Shown in pieces: positions 21,160 through 31,423 of a stretch of 64,000 nt of DNA; the stretch's first letter is position 1; each line of letters begins with the position of its first letter. A program made the translations under genes and the position numbers. Below the pieces are notes generated by a model, which was not told where the DNA came from, made no database searches, and saw nothing but the letters and a program-made list of their open reading frames with translations. Source of the DNA: Saccharina japonica (taxonomy: Eukaryota; Sar; Phaeophyceae; Laminariales; Laminariaceae); assembly GCA_008828725.1 (NCBI GenBank), contig MEHQ01001183.1, positions 62,001 to 126,000 of the forward strand, written 5' to 3'.

Positions 21160-22188
21160 GCTGTACGTATATAAAAAAAAAAACACACACACACACACAA
21201 CTGTGAGATCGAGGATTTTATCGAAAATCATCTTTGCAAGCTGAGTGGGATACTTCGATCGCGCGAACTACACGTATATGTAGTAGTCCCGGTACCGCCG
21301 TATATGTATACGCGTGTATCAGGTACGTGCCATGGCGTAGAAGATAGGAGAGTCTTATAGTACCACGCAGTGATCTGTTGAGCTGCTCGGTCACAGTGAT
21401 GGTCAATATATGACTATGAGTATACCGTTAATGCGCTGGGCTGTTGGATTGGCGTTGACGACCACCTCTGGAACGAGAACCTCGCCGCCGATGCGTCGTA
21501 GTGTCCCCCCTTTTGTCACGATATATGGGAGGTATCCCCCTTTTCGCCAAATGCCCTTTCTTTTATGCAGGCCCATACTGTACACCAGGTATACCGCACG
21601 CCGGCACACATCTACGGTCTACCTCGGACATGTTGAGCATTCAAAGGTCTCTCGAGGCGGCTGATAGTCTGAGCTTTGCGCCCAGTGCTTCGACACCAGA
21701 TATATATATGTAAATATATATGTGGATAAAGGCCTCCTTGCTGTAACGATTTTGCTCGTTGAGTTTTATGTATGGGAAGTGGTAAGCCAGTATAAAATAC
21801 ACATAGTAATGAGGAGATATTGATGTGAGAAGGCCGCAGGCCTTCGAGCATCAATAGATGCTCTTCATAATGGATGGGGTGTCTGCCCATGGTTGTGTAC
21901 CCCTGCTCGCGACGGACACAAACGGACAAAAACCAGTTCTGAAAACTGCCACAGCGTGACTTTATTTAAAGAATCCTTAATATTGAGGTTTGTCCCTCGC
22001 ACGTCCCTCGCACGTCCCTCGTCCCTCGCCCTTTCGCTTTGCTTTTTTTTGGCGCGCGACGCGTACACTCAACCGATTCAGACACGCTCGGGACTGATAG
22101 AGGCCCGCTATTTGTGCCGACCGTCCTGTGCTGCTCGTGTCGAAAGCCGTGCCGAGATCGGAGAGCTAGGCGGTAGTGACTGTCATAA
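21160..22188. repeat. Duplicated block U, copy 1
   Basis: Contains the right part of the split transposon (to 21556) and about 630 bp beyond it. The whole stretch is repeated at 24407-25440. Near the retroelement (21160-21371) the two copies differ by about 6-8%. From ATCTGTTGAGC (about 21372) to 22188 they are nearly identical, with about 2-3 differences seen. No gene is evident; the open frames are mirrored in copy 2. Triple CTCGCACGTCC at 21998-22022 is a small internal repeat. Confidence 0.8.
21557..21565. repeat. 9-bp target-site duplication, right
   Basis: TTTCTTTTA after the right terminal inverted repeat. The same flank follows the partial copy at 24808-24816 because that whole region is duplicated. 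Confidence 0.8.
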
Positions 22189-23390
22189 TCGCCATACAGT
22201 AGTCGAAAACAAAAATTAGGCACCTTTTGCTATTCGCCGTAGGCTCTTATTCTTTTTGAGGCACTTTTTTCTATTCGCCGTACGAGGCCAAAAATAAATA
22301 AAAGGCTTTTTACTGTAGTTTTGAGGCGTATATTTGCGCATAGATCGCTGCGCGCAACACACCTTGCGTCGCATGTTGCGCGCAGCGTAACAGACGCCGA
22401 ACCACTAATAAATAAATGCCCTGCTGTATAACGACTCCCTATTTTTTATTTATTTTTTAATCCGAGCCTGCCTTTCTTATTGCGCGTTTTGTTCTGATGT
22501 GCCCTGTGATGTACCCCAAGAAACTTCGTATTTTGTACAAGAACGGTGGAAATGAGGAGCGTGACAGACGCCTTCAAGTGGTCAAACTCCTAACTGCATT
22601 AAGCTACTGCGTTGGCGGTTCTTCTCTTTTTGCTGTGTTCCTACAATAATCGTGATTGATTGGATCGTTTTTGTTTTTAAGCGATTTGTGTCAGCACAGA
22701 AACCTTTTTTTAGTGACCGGCAAGTAGTTGATGGGTGTGCGTGGTGGGTGAGAGAGTTACTGGGTGGGTGGTGTTGGCGATGGTGGGACTACCAGCCCAG
22801 GGACCAACCGACCCACCCAGTAACTCTCTCACCCACCACGCACACCCATCAACTACTTGCCGGTCACTAAAAAAAGGTTTCTGTGCTGACACAAATCGCT
22901 TAAAAACAAAAACGATCCAATCAATCACGATTATTGTAGGAACACAGCAAAAAGAGAAGAACCGCCAACGCAGTAGCTTAATGCAGTTAGGAGTTTGACC
23001 ACTTGAAGGCGTCTGTCACGCTCCTCATTCCACCCGTTCTTGTATAAATACGAAGTTTCTCGGGGTACAGCACAGGGCACATCAGAACAAAACGCGCAAT
23101 AAGAACGGCAGGCTCGGATTAAAAATTAAATAAAAAATAGGGAGTCGTTATACAGCAGGGCATTTATATATTAGTGGTTCGGCGTCTGTTGCGCTGCGGG
23201 CAACATGCGACGCAAGGTGTGTTGCGCGCAGCGATCTATGCGCAAATATACGCCTCAAAACTACGTAAAAAGCCTTTTACTTTACTTTTGGCCTCGTACG
23301 GCGAAGAGAAAAAAGTGCCTCAAAAAGAATAAAAGCCTACGGCGAATAGCAAAAGGTGCCTAATTTTTGTTTTCGACTTCTGTATGGCGA
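22189..23390. repeat. 1.2-kb near-perfect palindrome (foldback element)
   Basis: Arms 22189-22769 and 22811-23390 are inverted copies of about 580 bp, roughly 97% identical by eye, around a 41-bp loop. Outer ends are TCGCCATACAG / CTGTATGGCGA. Each arm holds subrepeats of TATTCGCCGTA, a TTGCGCGCAGCG palindromic cluster, TTATTTATTTTTTAAT, and inner GGGTGTGCGTGGTGGGTGAG. There is no transposase. The 72- and 87-codon frames across it are mirror artefacts. A transcript would fold into long double-stranded RNA. It resembles foldback or long-TIR non-autonomous elements. Confidence 0.85.
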
Positions 23391-23606
23391 ATAGGACGAA
23401 GAGCCTAAAAGGTTTGCATCCTCCACACGGCGTGCGTCCACCTGGGCCTGCACTGCAGCTACAGCAGCAAGCGCATTTTCTTCTGCCCGAGTTTGCGCAG
23501 CAGCCAAAGCCGCCTGGACGTCTTGCGCAGCAGCAACCCGAAAAACCTCAGCCTCCGGCGACTTGCTCTCGTCGGACATAGCACGGGCGGGTGGGTAGGA
23601 ACTCAA
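23391..23606 (-). pseudogene. Captured 5' gene fragment, Ala-rich coiled coil, copy 1
   Basis: On the minus strand a frame starts at 23606, or more likely at the ATG at 23579 (MSDESKSPEAEVFRVAAA), and continues as an Ala/Gln/Glu-rich helix (VQAALAAAQTRAEENALAA, then VQAQVDARRVEDA) with coiled-coil character. About residue 58 it runs straight into the arm of the palindrome, so the 3' part is missing. Codon choice (GCT/GCC, GAG, CAG) looks genuinely coding. It resembles the N-terminus of a structural or gag-like protein, but I cannot name it. A second copy at 27465-27651 carries a 1-base deletion. Confidence 0.5.
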
Positions 23607-24211
23607 AACTAGTCTGTATCACACCTTGGACCCGTAGCTCTGACTCTGCTGCACTGCGCTATCACATGCAGGTCACCGCTACGAACTGGACCAGGTGTAT
23701 ATCACGGGCTACGATTCATACTACCTTGTATTTCTGCATTCATCTGATTGGCCAAACTTCTTTCGTACGTACAAAACTCACATTCTCTCATTCTTCCGAG
23801 AATATTCTGCATTATTACGGCTAATTATTAAGAAAAAAAACCCCCAAAAAAATGATCGCCTCCGGCGAGAACTAACAACGACTTTCTTTGCGCCCACAAA
23901 TACGCGTGTTGCGCTGCGCGCAACCAGCCTTGCGGCGACTGTTGCGCAAAACGGTTATTTTGACCAAATGTTGCGCCAGCGCAACAGCGCAACACCTAAT
24001 GAAAATGCCCTGTTATACTGTACTGGCCCTCTCACAAGAAACCTTAAATCGGGCTCAGGCTGATTGTCATATTCTGGGTGCGCGCGAAAGCTCACTTCCT
24101 CATGTTGCACTTTCTAGTTTCGATTCCCGACAAGACATTTTCCCTACAGTAAGTACCATTAATAATACAGCACAGGACACCTAATGAGAAACAGGAAGTA
24201 AGTCTCAGACA
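23607..24211. repeat. Block G flank of the captured fragment, copy 1
   Basis: About 99% identical to 27679-28240. It includes AAAAAAAACCCCCAAAAAAA, a GTTGCGCTGCGCGCAAC palindrome at about 23908 and AATGCCCTGTTATACTGTAC, which echo words in the palindrome arms (TTGCGCGCAGCG, AATGCCCTGCTGTATAACG). It may therefore be a degenerate arm bounding the captured fragment on its other side. No gene seen. Confidence 0.5.
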
Positions 24212-24807
24212 GCAGGTCCTGTGACACGCACATCTGGTTCAGAATCAATCGTGGTTTCAAGGTGTGGCCCTGCGAATCAATGCATTACATTGGTTGGCGC
24301 CCTGTGCCCCGTGGCCCCCAAAAATCACCAACATATATACGAGTATACGTATATAAATATGTACGTACCACAGGATAGTAGTACTACTGCTTTGGTACTG
24401 CTTGCTGCTGTGCGTATATTAAAAAAAAACAAAAGCACACACAGCTGTGAGATCGAGGATTTTATCGAAACTCGTCTTTGCAAGCTGAGTGGGATACTTC
24501 CATCGCGCGAACTACACGTCGTATATGTAGTATAGTCCCGGTACCGCCGTATACGTATACGCGTATATCAGGTACGTACCATGGCGTAGAAGAGAGGAGA
24601 GTCTTATAGTACCACGCAGTGAGATCTGTTGAGCTGCTCGGTCACAGTGATGGTCAATATATGACTATGAGTATACCGTTAATGCGCTGGGCTGTTGGAT
24701 TGGCGTTGACGACCACCTCTGGAACGAGAACCTCGCCGCCGATGCGTCGTAGTGTCCCCCCTTTTGTCACGATATATGGGAGGTATCCCCCTTTTCGCCA
24801 AATGCCC
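24212..24807. mobile_element. Right half of the TIR transposon, copy 3
   Basis: Begins abruptly at GCAGGTCCTGTGACACGC and is collinear with the split element from 13331 onward, but without the retrotransposon. The junction text CTTGCTGCTGTGCGTATATT at 24401-24420 is the empty insertion site. It ends with the same inverted terminus (...CCAAATGCCC) and the same TTTCTTTTA flank as copy 1. Confidence 0.8.
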
Positions 24808-25440
24808 TTTCTTTTATGCAGGCCCATACTGTACACCAGGTATACCGCACGCCGGCACACATCTACGGTCTACCTCGGACATGTTGAGCATTCAAAGGTC
24901 TCTCGAGGCGGCTGATAGTCTGAGCTTTGCGCCCAGTGCTTCGACACCAGATATATATATGTAAATATATATGTGGATAAAGGCCTCCTTGCTGTAACGA
25001 TTTTGCTCGTTGAGTTTTATGTATGGGAAGTGGTAAGCCAGTATAAAATACACATAGTAATGAGGAGATATTGATGTGAGAAGGCCGCAGGCCTTCGAGC
25101 ATCAATAGATGCTCTTCATAATGGATGGGGTGTCTGCCCATGGTTGTGTACCCCTGCTCGCGACGGACACAAACGGACAAAAACCAGTTCTGAAAACTGC
25201 CACAGCGTGACTTTATTTAAAGAATCCTTAATATTGAGGTTTGTCCCTCGCACGTCCCTCGCACGTCCCTCGTCCCTCGCCCTTTCGCTTTGCTTTTTTT
25301 TGGCGCGCGACGCGTACACTCAACCGATTCAGACACGCTCGGGACTGATAGAGGCCCGCTATTTGTGCCGACCGTCCTGTGCTGCTCGTGTCGAAAGCGG
25401 TGCCGAGATCGCAGAGCTAGGCGGTAGTGACTGTCATAAT
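24808..25440. repeat. Duplicated block U, copy 2
   Basis: Nearly identical to 21557-22188. The copies part company right after GTGACTGTCATAAT: copy 1 continues into the palindrome, copy 2 into TGGTTACCACAGTGACAATT. That sharp junction marks where the palindrome joins block U. Confidence 0.8.
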
Positions 25441-26190
25441 TGGTTACCACAGTGACAATTGTCACTGAGATTATTTTCCTGGCGGTAGTCAACCCTCCGC
25501 ACTGAAGAACACACACACACACTCTGCAGACGAGCCGCCCACACGCACGCACAGATTGCAACCACAGCACCACAACCACCACCACCACCACCCACCACCA
25601 CACGACCCCCAGCCACCACCACCAGCCAAGCAGCAGGGGCACCTGAAGCTTGTGGCTCGTGCTCGTGGTGGCTGGGGGTCGTTCCCGTGGTCTGGTCGTG
25701 GGCCTGTGGTGTGTGATGTGTGTGTGACTTCGCTGAGCGTTTGCTGTAATGGCATACGACGTACTCATATATATTATTGCTGTTTTTGAGTCGCTGTCAT
25801 CGAACGAGAAGAGCAAGAGCATCACACCACCACCACCACCACCACCACCACCACCACCACCACGCACCACCGCCACCCCCGCCGCCACCAGCCGAAGGAG
25901 CACCGGAAGCTGTTGTTGCTCGTAGTAGCTGTGTGAGCGTCTGGTGGGGTCTTGTTCCCGTGGTCTGGTGATGGTGTGGTCGGGTGCTTGCTCTGTGGTG
26001 GCGATTATGGCTCAAGAAGAGAGAGCTTTTTGGACCCAGAAAACCAATTCTACCACCTCATCACAACCACCCCCACCACCACCCCCACCACAACCACCCC
26101 CCCCACCACCACCCCCACCACCATCCACCAAGAGCAGCAGAAGCTTATATCTGCTCTGGCGGCTGGTGTTTGTGGTGGTGTAGTGGTCTC
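25441..26190. repeat. (CCA)n-centred degenerate tandem region
   Basis: Three CCA/CAC-rich tracts (about 25556-25625, 25824-25885 with about 13 uninterrupted CAC/CCA triplets, and 26063-26130) are each followed by related text (GCACC.GAAGCT, GTTCCCGTGGTCTGGT), giving a degenerate repeat of about 230-270 bp. The poly-Gly/poly-Trp and poly-Pro/His frames of up to 228 codons on either strand are products of the triplet runs. Confidence 0.7.
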
Positions 26191-26395
26191 TGTGTGTTGT
26201 CGGCTGTGAGCTTCGTGTTACTCGGCGCCCGGAGCGATGATTCTGTGGCCTTTGCCTTGTTTGTGCATTTACTTCCTCTCGAGAGAAGAACGATCATTGG
26301 TATCATTTACATAAAATATATACATACTGCTGTGTATATTATACGAGTGTTCAATGTTTGACTGAAATAACTCCTATTGATCTATTGATAGTCCG

Positions 26396-26397
<2 letters not shown>

Positions 26398-26430
<33 letters not shown>
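26398..26430. repeat. (CTG)11 microsatellite
   Basis: Eleven uninterrupted CTG triplets with no coding context on either strand. Confidence 0.9.
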
Positions 26431-26431
<1 letters not shown>

Positions 26432-26835
26432 ATAAGGTACTTTTGTTTTTGCATTTTGTTATCCCTTTTATTCACGTATACCTACGTACGTATTTGACCT
26501 GCCGAGTATACGGTATATAATATACCTGGTATGTATATACAAGTACCAGTTTCTATTTTTTAATACCCCGTGTTCCAGGTTTTTTTTTTATACTCCATCT
26601 TTTTCAAGTATTTTTCTTTGCATTGTACATGGTACCAGTTTTTTTTTTTCGCATTTGACCTGCCCAGTACACAGCAGTAGTACTAATAGTACACATACAT
26701 CATGCCCTGCCAGTTTTCGTCGTTTCCATAAATTAATTTAAATAATATGCACCAACACACACAGCCCAGCGATCCACTTAGTACCCACTGTACAAGGTTG
26801 TTGCGCTGACACGCATCGCTTAACAAGAAATGTTG
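26431..26835. other. AT-rich spacer with T runs
   Basis: Several T9-T11 runs; GCATTTGACCTGCC(C/G)AGTA occurs twice (near 26490 and 26651). The stretch 26765-26833 is a strongly diverged relative of the palindrome arm (GCTGACACGCATCGCTTAACAAG), lying just outside the half palindrome. No gene. Confidence 0.4.
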
Positions 26836-27464
26836 GTGGGTGGTGTTGGCGATGGTGGGACTACCAGCCCAGGGACCAACCGACCCACCCAGTAACTCTC
26901 TCACCCACCACGCACACCCATCAACTACTTGCCGGTCACTAAAAAAAAGGTTTCTGTGCTGACACAAATCGCTTAAAAACAAAAACGATCCAATCAATCA
27001 CGATTATTGTAGGAACACAGCAAAAAGAGAAGAACCGCCAACGCAGTAGCTTAATGCAGTTAGGAGTTTGACCACTTGAAGGCGTCTGTCACGCTCCTCA
27101 TTCCACCCGTTCTTGTACTAAATACGAAGTTTCTTGGGGTACATCACAGGGCACATCAGAACAAAACGCGCAATAAGAAAGGCAGGCTCGGATTAAAAAA
27201 TAAATAAAAAATAGGGAGTCGTTATACAGCAGGGCATTTATTTATTAGTGGTTCGGCGTCTGTTACGCTGCGCGCAACATGCAACGCAAGGTGTGTTGCG
27301 CGCATCGATCTATGCGCACCTATACGCCTTAAAACTACGTAAAAAGCCTTTTACTTTACTTTTGGCCTCGTACGGCGAATAGAAAAAAGTGCCTCAAAAA
27401 CAATATGAGCCTACGGCGAATAGCAAAAGGTGCCTAATTTTTGTTTTCGACTTCTGTATGGCGA
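26836..27464. repeat. Half palindrome (loop plus right arm), copy 2
   Basis: Carries the loop and right arm of 22763-23390 but no left arm. At several diagnostic sites it matches the complement of the left arm of copy 1 better than its right arm, for example TTTCTTGGGGTACATCAC, AAGAAAGGCAGG and TCTGTTACGCTGCGCGC. Confidence 0.8.
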
Positions 27465-27656
27465 ATAGGACAAAGAGCCTAAAAGGTTGCATCCTCCACA
27501 CGGCGTGCGTCCACCTGGGCCTGCACTGCAGCTACAGCAGCAAGCGCATTTTCTTCTGCCCGAGTTTGCGCAGCAGCCAAAGCCCCTGGACGTCTTGCGC
27601 AGCAGCAACCCGAAAAACCTCAGCCTCCGGCGACTTGCTCTCGTCGGACATAGCAC
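27465..27656 (-). pseudogene. Captured Ala-rich gene fragment, copy 2 (frameshifted)
   Basis: Same fragment as 23391-23606, with the ATG at 27651 on the minus strand. A missing base in the AAAGCC.CCTGGACG region breaks the frame, and a second 1-base deletion lies near the arm junction. It is not functional. Confidence 0.6.
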
Positions 27657-28240
27657 GGGTGGGTGGGTGGGAACTCAAAACTAGTCTGTATCACACCTTG
27701 GACCCGTAGCTCTGACTCTGCTGCACTGCGCTATCACATGCAGGTCACCGCTACGAACTGGACCAGGTGTATATCACGGGCTACGATTCATACTACCTTG
27801 TATTTCTGCATTCATCTGATTGGCCAAACTTCTTTCGTACGTACAAAACTCACATTCTCTCATTCTTCCGAGAATATTCTGCATTATTACGGCTAATTAT
27901 TAAGAAAAAAAACCCCCAAAAAAATGATCGCCTCCGGCGAGAACTAACAACGACTTTCTTTGCGCCCACAAATACGCGTGTTGCGCTGCGCGCAACCAGC
28001 CTTGCGGCGACTGTTGCGCAAAACGGTTATTTTGACCAAATGTTGCGCCAGCGCAACAGCGCAACACCTAATGAAAATGCCCTGTTATACTGTACTGGCC
28101 CTCTCACAAGAAACCTTAAATCGGGCTCAGGCTGATTGTCATATTCTGGGTGCGCGCGAAAGCTCACTTCCTCATGTTGCACTTTCTAGTTTCGATTCCC
28201 GACAAGACATTTTCCCTGCAGTAAAGTACCATTAATACAG
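27657..28240. repeat. Block G flank, copy 2
   Basis: Nearly identical to 23590-24180, including the TTAAGAAAAAAAACCCCC run and the GTTGCGCTGCGCGCAAC palindrome. No gene. Confidence 0.6.
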
Positions 28241-28668
28241 TACAGGACACCTTATGAGAACAGGAAGTCTGGTCCAGGCTGGATTTGTTATTCGATAGGG
28301 GGTGCTTTCCACACAAATTTCAAGATAACGACTCCCGATTTTTTTTCCTTCAAATATTAGCGTGTTTTTAATGTTATCCTGTTTCTTATTAGGTGTCCTG
28401 TACTGTAGTCACGATGTCTTCTTACAGTAAGTAGTACCAGGTATTATTAGTGCACAAAAAACTTTTTTGTGGTGGACTATATTCATTCTTAGGCTCTGAC
28501 TACGAGTATAGGCTGAGAGCTTTCTACCTTTTTTTTTTTAATTTTTCGCGCTGACTTTCTTCTGAAATACTTTCTCCTGAACGGGCCGGTAATGTATTGA
28601 ATTAGTGTAGAAATTACTCCATTATCGAATAAGAAATCGAGCCTGGTCCAGCTTGTCCTGTTTCTGAT
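28228..28668. repeat. Nested inverted repeat, MITE-like
   Basis: TACAGTACAGGACACCT at about 28236 is inverted at about 28390 (AGGTGTCCTGTACTGTAG). A further arm, TCTGGTCCAGGCTGGATTTG...TTCGATA at 28266-28300, is inverted at 28620-28655. The two pairs are offset, not nested symmetrically, which suggests a rearranged small inverted-repeat transposon. Confidence 0.45.
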
Positions 28669-29107
28669 AATTAATCATAGGTGTGTGCATGATACTGCTG
28701 TAGTGTACCAATCAGCTGGTACGTATGTACGACAAAAATGCGGGTACCAAATACTCGAAGTAGTCGTACATTGAAAAAACAAATGGACCCACGTATATAT
28801 GTATACGAACGAAAATAAAGCAGTAAACCTGCTTAACTTGGCGAGATAAAGATCAAGATTGAAGATCGAGATCAAGATTGCCTCTTTTCGTCAAGATTGC
28901 CGAAAATATCAAGATTGCCTTTTTGGGGGCAATCTTTTTTAAGAATTGATCGGCACTGCTGTTGCCGGAGGCAATCTCCATCACTGACAGATATATACGA
29001 GTAGTATATTATAGCGACGTGAAACGAACTGAATATTGACGAGAAAAACTGTACAGCAGCACTTGAAATCTGCAATACCCTGTACCTGGTATGTACCAGG
29101 TATATAT
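28669..29107. other. AAGATTGCC repeat region
   Basis: 28846-28993 holds four or five AAGATTG(CC) words, GGGGGCAATCTTTTTT and AATCTCCATCACTGACA, related in inverted orientation to 12280-12440. The rest is unique. The end (29083-29107) carries TACCTGGTA and TACCAGGTA next to the transposon insertion site. Confidence 0.35.
29100..29107. repeat. 8-bp target-site duplication, left
   Basis: GTATATAT immediately before the terminal inverted repeat, repeated exactly at 31416-31423. Confidence 0.85.
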
Positions 29108-31415
29108 CACACCCTGGACAATTGACAATAGTCTAATTTCCTATTAATAGTTTCCTATTACAATTGACTGGCAATTGTGGGCGCCAATTCCAATTAATTG
29201 GAACGCATCGAGCTCTATGGTACAGACAATTCCTATTAACAGACACCCACTAGGCCCTATCGTCCACCTAATTTATGCTAATATACACCCATCTACATTA
29301 ATGGTTGAAGTAATTGCTATTAGCAGTAACCACCGAAATCCCATTGCTGAACCCATAGTCTATTGAAATATAATATCCCATTCTATTGTAACGCTAATGG
29401 ACAATTGCAGAATATTTTCGGTACCAATTGTGCTGGCAATTCCATTTAATTAATATTCTCCTAAATAAATTGTGCAGGCAATTCTATTTAATTGACACCC
29501 CTCTAAAGAAATTGTGCTGGCAATTCCATTCAATTGACATCCTCCCAAATAAATTGTGCTAGCAATTGCATTTGACTGGAACCCTTCTAAATCAATTGTC
29601 CTGGCAATTCCATTTAATAGACATCCTTCTCAACCAATTGTGCTGGCAATTCCATTTAAGTGACATCTTTCTAAATTAATTGCGCGGGCTATTCCATTTT
29701 GTTGGCATCTTTCTACATATAATTGTCCTGGCCATTTAATTTATTTGGCAGGCTTCGAAAACAAATGTCCAGACAATCAGGCATTTCCATTTAATCGACA
29801 ATAATATGTTATCGGTCAATTGATTCTGGACGCTGCAATATGAATTTGACACATCCATGTATGCATGAGGAACATATTTCTTAAAGTTGCAAAGGCAAAC
29901 GATTCATGAAGCATTCTATTAATTGGAATCGACCAGACAACATATTTCGGAGGATGCCCATTAAATTAAATATCTCGGACAAAATGTTTGGCGGCCGATT
30001 AATCACTAGGATATTTTTTTACATTCCCTTTCTGCTTAAGCCTTGGACAATAGGCATCGCAATAGACTATTGCGCCTACAATTGACCCACCGAAAATTCA
30101 ATTAAATGAAATGAGGCGCACAATTGATTCTTACCATATTGCTGCAATTGGAATTGCAAAGACAACAACATATTGTAGTCCACCTACCAATAGGAATTGC
30201 TTAAGCAATTGTTTTAGAGCTCTGTGAATTAAATGGAATTGTATCATGCAACGTTTTCGCTCCGGAGACTCCAATACTCTATTACTTCTTCAATAGGATA
30301 TGGGACCTACCCGCAATGGACTATTGCTTTTACAGTAGACCTTCCGGAAGTCCATTTAAATGGAATTGGTCGAGATGCTGCTTTCGTGGTGCATCTATTA
30401 ATAGGAATGGTTCGGACAATAGGTTTGTGTCCTGGCCTTCTAATAGATATTGTTTCAGCAAATAGTTTCTGGTCTTGTCTCATAATTGGAATGGTTCAAT
30501 CAAACCGTTTCTGCTCTCACCTTCCCATTGGAATTGTTTCAATAATTTCTTTCTGTTCCTTTCTGTTAATAGGAATGGTCGGATCAATAGGTTTCTGCCC
30601 TGACTTTCCAATTGAAATTGTTTCAACAATTAGTTTCAGGTCTTGCCTATCAATAGGAGTGGTTTGGTCAATAGGTGTCTGTGCTGTCTTTCCAAATTTA
30701 AGTGTTGGTTGGGTCAATAGGCTTTGTCCTGACCTTCCAATTGTTAGTGTTCGATTTTTGTTTCTGACCTCGACAATTCCAATTAATAGACCGTACTTGA
30801 ATTCAGTTGGTTGGACAGTTTCAATTGGTAGACAACACTCGAAATAAATTGGCTATACAAATCCGACTGATATATCTCACTCGGAATAATTTGACGGGGC
30901 AATTCCAATTAATGGAAATCACTCGAAATCATTTAGTTGGACAATTGCATTTAATAGATAGTATTTTAAATCAAGTGTCTCGACAATTCCAATTAACAGC
31001 CAGCACCCGAAATCAATTGTGGCACAATTCCAATTAGTAGGCAGCACCTAAAATCAGTTGCCCGGACAATTTCAATTAGTATACTACAATTGTAATCATT
31101 TGGTTGGGCAAACCCAATTAATAGACAGCATCCGAAATCAGTTGTAGCCACAATAGACTATTGTAATAGGAATGGTCCAAATAATTGTGCAGGCAATTCC
31201 AATTAATTGATAGCACCCAAAATCAGTTGTCTGGACAATTCCAATTATTAATAGTAGGCAGCACCCAAAATAAATTACTCGGACAATTCAAATTAATATA
31301 CTGCAATCAAAACCATTTGGTTGGGCAATTCCAATTAATAGACCACACCCAAAAATAATTATAGACTACAGTATAGACACAATAGACTATTGAAATAGGA
31401 ATTGTCCAGGGTGTG
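29108..31415. mobile_element. 42-bp-satellite TIR element, complete copy 2
   Basis: Bounded by perfect 16-bp terminal inverted repeats CACACCCTGGACAATT and flanked by a perfect 8-bp duplication GTATATAT (29100-29107 and 31416-31423). Most of the 2308-bp interior is a degenerate tandem repeat of about 42 bp. The units read CAATTCC...ATTTAATTGACA on the left, GGAATTGTTTCAA... in the middle and CAATTCCAATTAATAGACAG on the right, so the orientation appears to flip. A 204-codon plus frame (30233-30847) shows a 14-residue period (LIGMVGSIGFCPDF-like), exactly 42/3, and is a repeat artefact unless expressed. Eight-bp duplications fit hAT or P superfamilies. No transposase is present. Confidence 0.85.
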
Positions 31416-31423
31416 GTATATAT
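31416..31423. repeat. 8-bp target-site duplication, right
   Basis: GTATATAT immediately after the terminal inverted repeat. Confidence 0.85.

Larger units (their letters stand above)
12777..21556. mobile_element. TIR DNA transposon (Mutator- or Merlin-like), copy 1, split by a retrotransposon
   Basis: The left end GGGCATTTGACAAA (12777) and right end, whose complement is GGGCATTTGGCGAAAAGGGG (ending 21556), form terminal inverted repeats of about 60 bp, both continuing into TATATCGTGAC and AAAAGGGGG words. The 9-bp TTTCTTTTA is perfectly duplicated at 12768-12776 and 21557-21565. Without the 7.65-kb retrotransposon the element is about 1.13 kb with no transposase, so it is non-autonomous. 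GGG termini and 9-bp duplications fit Mutator-like elements and also Merlin. A second copy is at 39598-40640 and a right half at 24212-24807. Confidence 0.8.

Noticed and set aside
22652..22928. Identical 72-codon frames on opposite strands
   Set aside because: They are mirror images produced by the palindrome arms and loop.
25797..26015. Minus-strand poly-Gly/poly-Trp frame and overlapping His/Pro-rich frames
   Set aside because: They are translations of the (CCA)n microsatellite in different frames; no flanking coding signal.
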